Source: Sipunculus nudus
Lineage: Eukaryota; Annelida; Sipuncula; Golfingiida; Sipunculidae
Direction of reading: 5' to 3'
NCBI GenBank assembly: GCA_026874595.1
Contig: CM049316.1
Location: 78,897,676-78,961,675, forward strand
Length of the DNA: 64,000 bases
Below are positions 27,431-39,465 of the stretch, in pieces; positions within the stretch are counted from its first letter, which is position 1; every line of letters starts with the position of its first letter. The position numbers were made by a program, and so were the translations under genes. Under the pieces are notes generated by a model, which was not told the origin of the DNA, did not search any database, and saw only the letters and a list, made by a program, of their open reading frames with translations.

Positions 27431-29611
27431 CGTCAAAGTTAATGCACAAAAAAAAACTCAAACATTTGGTTTAATCTGAGAAAAATGTAAGGGTTTGTTA
27501 TATGTGAGTAATGTAAATTGAAATAAATCATTTGAACATTTGGGTCCTATATTGGTCTGTTAGGGTCACCAATCACATCCGTTTCGGTCCATTGGGGGGG
27601 ACTGTTTTGGGTCCATTTGGGTTGTTGGGGTAATTAGACCCATTTCTGTTTCATTTCTTAATGTCTTAACAATATTTTGAATTAAGCGTATCTTGATTTA
27701 AACTCTGATACCCATTGCCAGGGGAAAACTGTAAAGATTTAAATGGGGGGGGGGGGGGTTGGAGATTAACATGTGAATTTTCTGTTCAAAATATGAATAT
27801 AAATTTGAGTTGGTGACCGGAATTCTTTGGTGGCCCACCTGTTATTCTTTACTTGTTTTCGTGCCTTTTAATACCCCAAAAATTGCCACTTGACAGTACT
27901 GTGAGCATTATAAGTAAAAAACTAATGGACAGATTTCTTTTATATTATGCATATATACTGGAAAACCCCCATAATATGGTCCACATGGCCAAAAACCGAA
28001 AGTACAAGGGCTATGGATCTCTAAACAGTGTTGTTCACAAGATCGAGTTCGGCTCTCGAATGGCATGGCTGGGTTCCCGCTGCTGGGATCGGTAGAGGGG
28101 ATGTGGGTTGCTTCTGGTTATGTGGCTGTGGATGCTGTAGCTTTCTAAAAAGGTCACATGCTTGAGATGGACAGAGGCGGCCTCTGCGGATCCCTGCTTG
28201 GCTTGGCATGGCACTGTGACCGTTGGCTCAGAGAACATGCTAAAGGAGCGCAAAGGGCTGAGGTCTTGACCGCAGCAACCGGTAGCTGCTCGATGAGCAT
28301 ATACCTCTTTTGGTTTGTTTGGTTGGTTGGATTATGGGATAGTGTTTAGTTAAATTGGGGTCATGACCTTTCCTATGAGAGTGGCCTTGACCTTGAATAT
28401 TTCCATATTTGGTGAAATTCACACAGAGTCTTTAATATCTCAGTAAGGGATACATGGAATAATCCAAAACTCAAATTGACTGAAGATCTTGGAGAGCTTT
28501 GTCTTTTGCAGAAGACATGCAGGTGGCAACATGTTGTGTCGTTTTCTTGTTAAAATGATGTTAACGCAATAACTTCAAAAGAATTTGAGATACAGTCACC
28601 AAACCAACGGCTTTGATGCATCTTATCAAGGGCTATGTTAGGTTAAAATATGGGTAAACTTGATGTATATTTCAAGGTCACACAGGTGATAATGCTAAAA
28701 TGATATTCCCATACTTATATTTTTAAGTTAATAGATGGATTAAATAAATTTTTTTTTTTAATCTTGGTTATTTTGTCTTCTGCAGAATACGGTTACCGGT
28801 GGTGCCACCATGTGTCGTTTTCTTGCTTTCGCTCCTTGTAATACCCCACCATTGCCACTTCACAGCATTGTGAGCCTGATAAGTTGAAAACTAATGGACA
28901 GATTTCTTTCTTATCATGTATATAGACATGGGTTACGGAGTGAGATTTCAGTTTGGATCATGACCTCTCCTTCGAGGGTGATCTTTACCTTAAATATGCC
29001 CATACTTATAAGAAACCATGGTGGCTTGCCAAGTGTCAGTCTCTGCATCTGAATTCAAGATGGGATCCTATTCTTTGAGACTGGGGGGAGGGGGGGGGTT
29101 AATTGTATGGGGATACTATAGCACCAAATATCTAGTTTAATAATAAAGATCCTGTTATGAACATGGTTTGACATGCTATTTCATAAAGGTATCAAATTTA
29201 TCAAAGAGCCAGATTGTGTTGTAGCATGTATTTTTACACTTTGCTGACAATCCATCCCCCTGCCCCCACTCCATATACACACACACACACTCACATCCCC
29301 TCACATAACATGCGCAAGCATGTAGGATGGGCAGTTGGTAAAATCTGGTAAAAATTTGGTAAAATTATTATTGAACACAACCATGTGCAATGACAGTTTA
29401 ACTTGTGGATCGTTGGACAGGTCCAGTAGAAAATTAATGCAAATTTTGTGCAAATGAACCCTAACCCCTGCAAAAACAGCTAGGTCTTGAGGATATATTC
29501 CCTCATTATCTCTCATTTTATTTAAACTCAGTGACCATAATTTTGTTCATACTAACTGTTCTGCAGTAACTTTGGTCTCTGTCTGAATGACATCTAATTA
29601 TCTGCATCAGT
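27431..29611. other. Decayed dispersed repeats and a GC-rich island
   Basis: No gene is supported. A module TGTCGTTTTCTTG...AATACCCC..ATTGCCACTT...CTAATGGACAGATTTCTTT occurs near 27,850 and 28,810, with a partial third near 28,530. A GGTCATGACCTTTCC / GACCTTGAATAT phrase recurs near 28,360 and 28,960. A 300-bp GC-rich island (28,020-28,320) differs sharply from its surroundings and may be an inserted fragment; I could not identify it. G-runs occur at 27,746-27,758 and 29,085-29,098. Confidence 0.45.
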
Positions 29612-30614
29612 GAAAATATGTATGGGTTATATGGCGTCTTACTGCTGCACAAGAAATATGTGCCCAAACATATTTGAACAATTCTGTCTGATGATCAATG
29701 TGGTATCGTACTGGGTTCACTGCCGTACTGCTTGTAGAGATAGACAAGAGGTAATAGTTTTACCTAATATATTATCACATTTGATTGTTATCTGGAGATT
29801 TTTATGGAATTGCCCGAAATAAGCCCCAAATTTCATGAGCCCAGACAGTTGAGTGGTCAAATGCTTGGCCCTCTCCACTGGCCACCCAGGTTCAATTCCA
29901 GGTGTGGCTTATGAGATTGGGTAATAGTGGCCTGTCCAAAGTCCATGGTTTTCTAGGGTTTCTCTCAAACCTTACCCACTACATAGTGCCATGATCCAGC
30001 CATCGTCACTCGATCATAATATTAGATAATGAGATGTCTCACTCTCAGACCCTCTGTGGTGCTGGATGTCCACATTAGTCAATAGCTCATTTTTCCTGTC
30101 ATAATTACCACAAATAAGGTAAGAATGGGACTCTTGATAAAGGTAAATTCAGAAATTTGACATGAGGAGTTACCTGCATAGTAGTAATAATTGTTACACA
30201 TACTGGTATATGAAATATTCTGAAAGGTGAGACTATTATCTATATAATTCCCAGTATTTTCTGGGTAATCCTGGGAATTCCCATTGTCCTGAGAATTTTG
30301 CTGATTTCCTGGGAATTTAAAAACCCTGCAACAGTGACAGTGACAATGGTGGTATAAACATAATGACAATGACTGTACTTAACAATGGTGTTAGCATAAT
30401 GACAGTGAACATGAAAATGGTATAAAGCATATAGTAACAGTGACAGTGACAGTGGTTGGAAAGTAAGCATAGGGCTAGTTACAATGACAATGCTTATAGC
30501 ATAGCCGCAGTGGCAATGACAATTATTAACTGTGTGAAAGTGACATTGACAATGCTGTTAGTGTTAAGCATAGCCAGAATGAGAGTGACAATGGTTTGGT
30601 GTCAGTACAGTGAC
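29612..30614 (-). repeat. Right arm of the ~1-kb inverted repeat
   Basis: Near-perfect reverse complement of 17,087-18,090; differences I saw are single bases. Inner edge: match stops at 29,612, next to unique sequence rather than satellite. Outer edge: match stops at 30,614 but the GACAGTGACAGTG/AGCATAG minisatellite carries on to about 30,740. The two arms enclose 11.5 kb. Confidence 0.92.
29836..30025 (+). mobile_element. tRNA-derived SINE-like unit, right arm
   Basis: A-box-like CAGTTGAGTGG (29,846-29,856) and B box GGTTCAATTCC (29,889-29,899) are separated by a tRNA-like distance, followed by an unrelated body. It is the mirror of the copy in the left arm, so both derive from one insertion made before the arm duplication. 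Confidence 0.5.
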
Positions 30615-31333
30615 AATCCTGTTCAGCATAGGGACAGTGACAGTGGATCTTTTAAATGGAAAATGCCCATGACAAATGTGCTATTAGCATTCTGAAAGTG
30701 TGAGAAACAGTGACAGTGGTGTTAATTATAGGGAAAGTGCATGCATGGACATTAAAAAAGTGTTTGTGTGATAAGAGTCCACACTGTTTGTTTACCATAC
30801 TAAGAGTGCAAGACCAGATGTCCAATCTTTTGCTTTTTTGATATCCCAGAAACACTTAAAAAATAGGAGAGACACCAATTGTAAGCATCTTGATTACAGA
30901 TCTGGTGTCACACTAAATCAGTTAAAGAAACTCCAGTTTAAGCATATCAAGGTCTCTGTACAAACAGACGGCCTTACATTGATGATCAGTATAGTTATAA
31001 TGAAAAAAGTTTGAAACTGTTTTTATAATTGTACGGAAAAATTAGGACAGAGAACAAAATTTAAAGAGTAAAATTATGCTGATGTATATTTACTAATCCT
31101 GGTATGTGAGCTGGTTAAAAGAATGAAATTGTCCCAGAAATGAATAATTTAGCAACAGATGTGGCTGCATGCATGTAGGCACCACTATCAAATTAACACT
31201 AAAAAATATTACTACAATCGTAAACTCTTAATTCTGTCAAACTTTAGGCTTCTGGCACTATTACCCTCATTCCCATAATAGTCATTATTAAAGAACAAGA
31301 TTCAGTGACTGGTCTAGGTTATGGTTAAAAGAA
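30615..31333. other. End of minisatellite and AT-rich spacer
   Basis: The GACAGTGACAGTGG minisatellite continues to about 30,740. The rest is AT-rich and shows no gene. Confidence 0.5.
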
Positions 31334-31342
31334 GGATATTTT

Positions 31343-32585
31343 GGGTCTGTCTAAAATGCGGAGAATCCACGGAGAGATGGAGAATTCGCGGAGAATTCGT
31401 GGAGAATTTGCAGAGAGATTTTACATGCAATGATACTTTAAAAATACACATTAAAATCACTTAAAATCTCCAACTATATTACTCTTAACACATTTGTTCA
31501 CTGTTAAATGACAGAAATAATTAAAAATCTGTACATTCATTTAAAATTCAGCTCTAAGTTGCTTGGGCTCTTCTCTTAAGATTTTTTTTGTGCCACGCAA
31601 GAGACAACGAATAGCATCAGGAGACTGTGGGCTATTGGCGATAGCAAATACAGCTGATCTTTGTTCCAATCCAGAAATTAAACAAACTGAACATTTTAAC
31701 CAAGGATTAATGCAAAACACTTAGTTTCTTGTTTCAGTTCAGGCATTTATACACTATTTCCTAAAACAAAACTTTCTCCCAGATTACCAAAGCCTAAATA
31801 TAAAGCAACTGTAACCATTGGGATTAAATGTGAATGTGGGATAGAAGATGTATTTGAGGACATGATTGGGTGTAATAAAAAAAAAGAGAGAAAAAAACTG
31901 TAATAAGTTGTTTCATTTTAAATGTGCATTTGTCTTAAAAATAAATAAAACAATTAATGAAATGGTTTTGTGAAGATTGTACAAATAAATTATTGTACTA
32001 TTGCTGTATATATGTGTACATTGTGCTATATTTTTATCTTTTTTTATTATTATTATTATACTCTGTATTGTTATGATCAGAAAGAAGTGTGGTGTAAATT
32101 GGGTCTATATATACTATAAATGGTGATAGTGCCATTATCTAACAATAAATGTAGGTAAAGTTATGATTTATTTATAATATTATATTTTTCATTCACCCCT
32201 TATAAATTTTATACACGTTCGTGGTTTTGTTAAGGTTTGCACAATAAACTGTCCAAATATGAGGTGTTTTGCGGTTTTGTCTAATGATCTGTCAGTATCA
32301 GCTGGTGATATAGATGGGTGTTAAATTTTGCGTAGGCCTACCGCATTCACTCGTCAGTGAGTCTACATTGTTGAGCGTAAAATCCTTAATTATGTACAGA
32401 TTTTTTACTTATTTAGGTCATTTAACAGTGCGCAAATATGTTAAGAGTAATATAGTTGGAGATTTTAAATGATTTTTATGTGTATTTAAAAGGATCATTG
32501 CATATAAAAACTCTCCTCAAAGTCTCCACAAATTCTCCGCGAATTCTCCATCTCTCCGCGGTTTCTCTGCGTTTTAGACAGACCC
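31343..32585. mobile_element. Non-autonomous Mutator-like DNA transposon
   Basis: Terminal inverted repeats of about 194 bases (31,343-~31,537 and ~32,392-32,585) start GGGTCTGTCTAAAA and carry repeated GGAGAATTCGCGGAG phrases and an ATTACTCTTAACA block. The element is flanked by a perfect 9-base direct repeat GGATATTTT (31,334-31,342 and 32,586-32,594). Long terminal repeats plus a 9-base target duplication are the hallmarks of Mutator-like elements. Length is 1,243 bases and no transposase is present, so it must have been moved by a protein encoded elsewhere. Confidence 0.82.
31541..31720 (-). pseudogene. Coding-like segment inside the Mutator-like element
   Basis: Immediately inside the left terminal repeat, the minus strand is open for 59 codons and ends in TAA at 31541-31543. 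It lacks an ATG. The text reads like real protein (SGLEQRSAVFAIANSPQS, then DAIRCLLRGTKKILREEP) in an otherwise AT-rich setting, and a CAG acceptor-like site lies near 31,690. It may be a captured host exon or a transposase remnant. I do not recognise the family. Confidence 0.35.
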
Positions 32586-32757
32586 GGATATTTTGTCATT
32601 TTCAGAGTATCAGCTTGATTTATCGCCCACTCAAACACACTCATTGACACGCATGGCATGTCAAACAGTTTATATTTTTCAGTTGTAACAACATTGAACG
32701 TGACATCTGATGAACAGTCTTTTGTATGGTATGTGTTTTCATGGTAATAATTCATAT

Positions 32758-32904
32758 TTTGATCGATCTAAGTTGCACAGTATTTCTGTAAGTTTGTTAG
32801 ATTGATCAAAATAAAGTATTCACAGGAATCTTATTGAAAACTTTAAGTTGCACAGTATTTCTGTAAGTTTGTTAAAGTTTTCCATAAGATTCCTATGAAC
32901 ACTT
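32758..32904. repeat. Two hairpins sharing one loop sequence
   Basis: Hairpin 1 (32,758-32,811) has a 14-base stem (TTTGATCGATCTAA). Hairpin 2 (32,814-32,904) has a ~33-base stem (ATTCACAGGAATCTTA start). Both enclose the same ~29-base loop, AGTTGCACAGTATTTCTGTA with its continuation GTTTGTTA, in the same direction. The stems are unrelated to each other. Confidence 0.8.
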
Positions 32905-33096
32905 AATATGTATGAACTGTGTAAGAATAACAATTGTTTTCTCCCTGTAACAGTGCTATAAGGATTCTGCATGAAAATGAGCAAAACATTTGTGAGGTTT
33001 TTGTAAAATTCATATAAGAAGATACTGTTATATCCCAATAAGTGTCATATTTATTTTATGAAAGAAACAAATATGCACAGGAGCAAGAAAAGTTAC

Positions 33097-34430
33097 ATTT
33101 TTAGCGACGTTGACTATAATCATCTGAGCTATAGTCATGGTCCTTTGTCAGCTGCTGGTCCGGTTACCCATCCAGTCGTCCATTAACAGGGTACGTTTTG
33201 GAACCGTTGGAGCAATGATTCCCAAATTTGGCATATCCCCATATAGATGTCCCCAAAAGCTCTTACCATACCTAAATATGGGTCACCAGGACTTGATACC
33301 TTTGAGATATTAAGGAAAATCTTAATTTTCCTAGTTACACTTCAAGACTGCCTAATATCAAAACCACTGATCTAACCCTGATCATTTTAATATGCATTTT
33401 CCTCTACGCATTTGCTTTGTACTTGCCAGAAATTAGTTCATTATTGCTAATTTTTAGCTCAGCTGACTATAAGTCATCTGAGCTATAGTCATGGTCCTTT
33501 GTCCGTTGGCTGTCCATCCGTCCGTCCGTTAAACTGGCATGTTTTTGAAACCGTCGGACCTACGAATCTGAAATTCGGCATACTGTTAGATGTCCCCAAA
33601 ATCTCCTACCAAGCCTAAAATTGGGTCAGTATGACTTTGTTTCTTCCAGATATTAAGGAAAAATTCCAAATTACCAATTAAAATCTATTATTGCAATTCA
33701 GGACTACCTAATACCAAAACCACTTATCTGTTTTTCCTAATATTTACCAGAAGTAATCTCTTATATATTTCCTATATACATGCCAGAAATTAAGTCTGTT
33801 AAGTATAATTTCATTAAGAGCTGGCTAGCATAACCAAATTTTATGCAAAATCAGTCATCTAAAAAACTTGATTTTGCTTATTTTTTTATATTTACTTTTA
33901 TTGGAAAAAAGCTAATAAAAACCTTTAAAAATTTTCTTCTCTGAAACTGTCTAGACAAATTGTTTAATATAAATTCAGAGAAATATTTCATAAAACCATC
34001 TGTCAGGTTTGTTTGAATGGTTCCAGTTTTCTGATGAATACTGGCTGAGTTACAGGAAGCTGAACTTGGTAATTTTGCCAAAATAGATACTAAAATTACA
34101 ACATCAGAAACAGCTTTTTTTACAATATTTTTATGCAAATTTATGAAATTGCGGTGTTGGTGTTACCACATGCTTCAAGCTTTTTTAGCTTGGTTGACTA
34201 AGTCAACTGGGGTATAAGAATGGCGCTTTGTCCGTCGTCGGTGCAGGGGTCCAGCCACCCGGCTCCAGTCGTCAGTTAGCAGGGTACAAATTGTAACTGC
34301 TGGTCCTTGGAACTTCTAAGTGAACATCCAGGGAGGGCAATAAAAAATCTCCCTGAAAACCTGAAATAAGGTCACTGTGACCTATATCCTCCGAGCTATA
34401 AGGCTTGAAAGTACACCCCAGAATAATCCT
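33097..34430 (+). repeat. Three copies of a mollusc-type dispersed repeat
   Basis: Copies begin near 33,097, 33,452 and 34,182 with TTTTTAGC, a GTTGACTA/GCTGACTA phrase, GAGCTATAGTCATGG, then TTTGTCCGT and repeated GTCCGTCC. Each continues with sequence about 'CCAAATTTGGCAT / GAAATTCGGCAT' and 'CCCAAAATCTC'. Such repeats are widespread in bivalve and gastropod genomes. Copies are diverged from one another. Confidence 0.55.
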
Positions 34431-36105
34431 TAATTTGCTACAAAATCCCAATATCTTGATAATTAATGCATGGGTTGTTATGAATCTTGCCTTGAATATT
34501 GAGCATGACTAGTTAGGTCAGTTCCAGAAAAGAGGTGTTGCCACCTTTATTTTTAAGTGGCTAGGGCATATAGTTTTACCCATGTTAGTCATTCCGTCCT
34601 TCCATCATTCCAAAATCAAATAGTTGTACGGACGTTTTTTCACAATGCCTGCAGATATTGGCCTGAATTTTAGTGTGTGGGCAGATAATGACCAGTTACA
34701 GATCGAGTTCACGTTTCACTTTTTGACCCAGTTGACCTGTTACTCATCAACTGTCAAAATCCTTTTCTATTGATTATTTTTAAAGTTGTTACTATAGACC
34801 TATAAAAATTTATTGATTCATTGTTTATCCTATGCTGTTGGTCTAAACAACTAATAGATGAGCTGGGTTGGACACCTGGATCAGCTGTGGCCAGCAATAA
34901 GCTGCCCAGCTGCAAGTATATGCCCCACGTCAAGCGTGCATAATTGGCCTGAAAGGTCAAGTAGAGGACATACAGGTGACTGAAGAGGGGCTGGGTAGAG
35001 CCTGGGTCTGACATGGTCTCATAAAAAACTTTAATAAAAGCTACAGTTTTTGGCCAATTTTTTTCAGCTTCCAAAACTAACAAGTTGAAATCCTTATTCC
35101 TGCATGATATGAAAATTATATCAACAGTGCTTACAGGAAACAAACATGCCATGATCAAAATTAGGCAAAATTTAAGGTACTGATTTGATATTTATACTAA
35201 TAACTTATAAAATTTGAAAAATTCAGAACTAATTTCAGGTATACAATAGAATCTTGATTAAATAATGTTATATCCCTGACAAAAAAAAAGAAATCTCTAG
35301 CTTCAGAAATTTTCATGTTATTGGAGTAAATATATTTCTTGTTCACAAAGTGCATTATGTTCGGGCCAATAACTGAAAACAATTTCGCAATACTGACATC
35401 ATTTCTTGCATGTACATAGCCAATGTATAGAAAAATATGTATATTATATATCATCAAAGTCAGATCAGTGGTTTTGATATTAGGCAGTCTTGTGTAACAA
35501 TGGGTTTTAATGGAAAAATGAAGTTTTTCATTAATATCTCGAAGGAATTAAGTCCTTGTGACCAAATTCTTGGCATGATAGGGGATTTTGGAGACATCTA
35601 ACTGTATTCCAAATTTTAGGAACTGAGAGGCGAAGCTATTGAGCTGAGCTCTAGCAAACTGCATAACACTATCTTGAATGTAAACAATATATGGCATGGT
35701 GCTTGAAAACTTGAATAAAATCTACAGTTTTTGATCAAATGGTTTCAATTTTTTGTGTTAACAGATGAAATGCTAACAAATACATGCTGTGAAAATTAAA
35801 TCCACAGCAGTTACAGAAAAAAAATGTGCAATGGTCAAAGTTGGGAAAAATTTAAGGTACCAATTTGTTTTTGCTAATATCTAAAAAATTTAAAAGATTT
35901 TGATCTTATTTTGGATACTATTTAATATTGATTAATTTAAGTTATATTACTGGAAAAAAAGTCCTTAGCTATACTATGATGTTAAGTGATCAAATATCTT
36001 TCCTGATTTTTTTACAAAATGCATTATGTTAGGGCCCATATCTTTTTTAAATTATATAATACAGACCTAATTTCTGACATGTACATGAAAACTATAAGGA
36101 GGAAT
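34431..36105. other. AT-rich noncoding sequence
   Basis: No gene is supported. The stretch 34,754-35,158 is open for 134 codons on the minus strand, but it is composed of repeat-like sequence and has no start context or homology that I can see. Near 35,460-35,640 a reverse copy of the dispersed-repeat phrases seen at 33.1-33.7 kb appears. Confidence 0.4.
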
Positions 36106-36184
36106 GGTTAGGGTTAGGTCAGGGTTAGGGTTAGGGTTAGGGTTAGGGTTAGGGTTAGGGTTAGGGTTAGGGTTAGGGTTAGGG
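36106..36184 (+). repeat. Short interstitial telomere tract (TTAGGG)n
   Basis: About twelve TTAGGG units with one early variant (TTAGGTCAGGG). The G-rich strand is the plus strand. It ends directly at GCTATGGTCTTAGAC, the start of the duplicated segment. Confidence 0.95.
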
Positions 36185-37677
36185 CTATGGTCTTAGACTT
36201 AAGGTAAGTTGAAAACTTGTTATTTTGGTCCTATTTTCAACTTATCAAGTGTAATTTTCGACTTAATTTCGAGCATTTTTTAGGTTGAAATTACATTCGA
36301 CTTAATTTAGATTTGGTCCTTCAGTTTCAACTTAGGTGTCAACTTAACCTTTTAAAGTTTATTCAACTTTTGCCTAAGTTGATTCAGAAGTCAAGTTTTA
36401 TGTGTCCAGTTCTTGTGAGAGCACTCTAGGACGTGGTGCCCCCTGGCTCTTGAACGTGTACTTGGTAATTTTTGGTATCTTTACAGTGTTATGGTCCTAA
36501 ACTTAGGGTTTTAGGGTCCTAAACTTACAGCGTTATGGTCCTAAACTTAAGTTTTTTTTTGTATATATATTAGGTAAATGGCAACCTTTCAAGCGTCCAA
36601 GTGGTCATAGTAATACGGCCTTTCCTTCTGGATGTGAAATAAATTAAAGCGAAAATATATCATAGGTGAAAAAAAAACAATTTTAAACAGTACCTTTTCA
36701 CACAAGGTGAAATACGGTCTTACTTTAAAATGTTGTATTGAATGGTAAATGGGAATTATTGGCAATATTTCAAGCGTCCAAGTGGTCATAATAATGCGTC
36801 CTTTCCTTCTGAATATGAGAAAAATAAAAGCGCATATCATATGTGAAAAAAAAATTTTAAACAGTAACTTATCCTGAAAGGTTGAATACGATCTTAAGTT
36901 GAAAGCTGTATTGAACGGTAAATGGTAATATTGGCTAGACATGTCTGGCTGTTGAACGTGTACTTACCGATTTTTTTGTTTCTTTGAGTTGTTATGGTCC
37001 TATAAAAGATATATAAATATATTTACATAAATATATATACATATATATACATATATATACATATATACATATATATGTCACTGTAGGACGTGGCGCCCCC
37101 TGGCTGTTGAACGTATACTTGGTAATTTTTGGTATCTTTACAGTGTTATGGTACTAAACTTACAATGTTATGGTCCTAAACTTAGATTGTTATGGTCATG
37201 AACTTAAGCTTTTTTGGGTTATATATGAGGTAAATGGCAACATTTCAAGCGTACGGAGTGGTCATAGTAATGAGGACTTTCCTTCTGGATATGAAAAAAA
37301 TAAAAGCGCATATATCATATGTGAAAAAACGATTTCAAACAGGATCTTTTCCCGTAAGGTTGAATAGTCTTAAGTTGAAAAGTTGTATTGAATGGTAAAT
37401 GGCAAATAAATGGCAATTTTTCAAGCGTCGATGCGGTCAGAGTAATGCGGCCTTTCCTTCTGGATATAAGAAAAAGAAAAGCGCATATATAAAGTGTTAA
37501 AAAAAATTAAACAGTATATTTTCCCTTAAGGTTGAATACGGTCTTAAGTTGAAAAGGTGTATTGAACAGTGAATGGTATTATTGTCCAGACATGTCTGGC
37601 TGTTGGACGTGTACTTGCCGATTTTTTGTATAGTTACAGTGTTATGGTCCTAAACTTACAATGTAATTGTCCTATAA

Positions 37678-38052
37678 AATATATATACATATATACATAT
37701 ATACATATATACATATATACATATATACATATATACATTTATACATTTATACATTTATACATATATACATATATACATATATACATATATACATATATAC
37801 ATATATACATATATACATATATACATATATATATATGCATATATGCGCATATACATATATACATATATACATATATACATATACATATATACATATATAC
37901 ATATATACATATATACATATATACATATATACATATATACATATATACATATATACATATATACATATATACATATATACATATATACATATATACATAT
38001 ATACATACATACACATACATACACATATACATATATACATATACACATATAT
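37678..38052 (+). repeat. (ATATAC)n array, copy 1
   Basis: A nearly uninterrupted ATATAC/ATACAT run of about 375 bases with rare ATTTAT and GCGCAT variants. Tyr/Ile/His frames on both strands are produced by the repeat and are not genes. Confidence 0.95.
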
Positions 38053-39088
38053 ATGTCACTCTAGGACGTGGCGCCCCCTGGCTGATGAACCTGTACTTCC
38101 TAATTTTTGTATCTTAACAGTGTTATGGTCCTAAACTTACAGTGTTATGATCATAGAGAAGTGCATCTCTGATATCAACAATTGCACCTGGACTTTGAGT
38201 TAAATTATACTATGTCGCATGAGAAAATTTAACGGTTCACATTTGAGATCAAAATAACTTATAGACTCACCGACATTTTTCAAATACCCAAATAACTTAT
38301 TGGCAATACGGACAATGTTTACGTACTCAGGAAATGCCTTATTGCCTGGAATTTCACCAAAATAACTTTTATTTCGAAGGCATTGTACTTATATTTGTAC
38401 TTATATTCTTAAACAAATGCACATAAATAAGTGCATCTATGATACCAGCAATTATCCCTGGATTTTGAGTAAAAGTGTACAATATCAGCATTGGTAAATT
38501 TAACGGTTCACAATTGAGACCAAAATAACCTATCAGTAATACTGTCAATATACCAACACTTAAATAACTTATCGTTGTTGCCACCTATAATAAAAAATAA
38601 CGAAATAACTGATGGGCAATACTATTAAAAAGGAGAAATAACTTATATATATATATAAATATATATCCACATGTATATATATGGACAGATATAAACATGC
38701 TCGTACCAGTAAATATATAAATATATATATATATATTATATATGTATTTCTTTATATATATATCCATTCATACATATATGCATATATATGATTTACATTA
38801 TTAACGCGACCGGTACTATGTCGCCATGTAAAAATTTAACGGTTATTATTTGAGACCAAAATAACTTATCGATAATACCAATAATATTAAAAAACTGAAA
38901 TAATTTATTGTTAAGGGACAGAAGATCAGCTAAAAGTTTGGTGTCTGAGCACATTTGTAAAATTGGAAAAAGCTCGTAAGTTACAGTGGGTCAAGTTTTC
39001 TGATGAAACGAGGCGGTACGTGGTCTGGAAAACAGTTCGGAAGTTGGGATCGTTTCTAGCCCAAGATATAGTTAATCAATTGGTGCAG

Positions 39089-39232
39089 TCTTGGAAAATA
39101 ATATGGGAAGAACAACATCAAACAGCCTTCGAAATATTCGAACGATGTTCTTCTGCCCCTGCATTAGCTTTTCCTGACTTTTCCAAACCATTCATTTTGC
39201 ATGCTGATGCCAGTACTGAATATACGACCAGT
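39089..39232 (+). mobile_element. Ty3/gypsy pol fragment, copy 1
   Basis: The plus-strand frame reads WEEQHQTAFEIFERCSSAPA and PDFSKPFILHADAS. This is the conserved end of reverse transcriptase and start of RNase H in Ty3/gypsy retrotransposons, where the usual pattern is W..E...AF..LK..L...PVL..PDF..PF.L.TDAS. Only ~48 residues are recognisable; a microsatellite begins right after. No LTR is seen. Confidence 0.75.
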
Positions 39233-39234
39233 GT

Positions 39235-39269
<35 letters not shown>

Positions 39270-39465
39270 GTGTGTGTATTCGTATGTAAAGTAATATATA
39301 ATCTTGTAATATATAGTAATATATAATCTGTGTATGTGTGTGACAGAGAGAGTCAGAGAGAGAGTGTGTGTGTGCTTATATATCTAAATATAGTGTGACT
39401 GGGATGGACATGTGAGGATGACTGTGCTCTCTATGTATGTGTATATGCATCAGAGCTGTAAGTCT

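Noticed and set aside
28020-28320. Host exon or structural RNA in the GC-rich island
   Set aside because: Short frames on both strands lack splice signals in phase, and no convincing tRNA, 5S or 7SL-like fold or box pair was found.
17087-30614. A giant DNA transposon (Polinton/Maverick type) bounded by the 1-kb arms
   Set aside because: Nothing inside encodes an integrase, polymerase or capsid, no target-site duplication is visible, and the outer part of the right arm runs on into the same minisatellite, so the arms are not true element ends.
34754-35158. 134-codon minus-strand frame
   Set aside because: Lies in dispersed-repeat sequence, contains no recognisable domain and lacks promoter or end signals.
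37569-38117. Long Tyr/Ile/His-rich frames on both strands (also at 55,328-55,821)
   Set aside because: They are generated by the ATATAC microsatellite, which is open in nearly all frames. No start context or non-repeat core.
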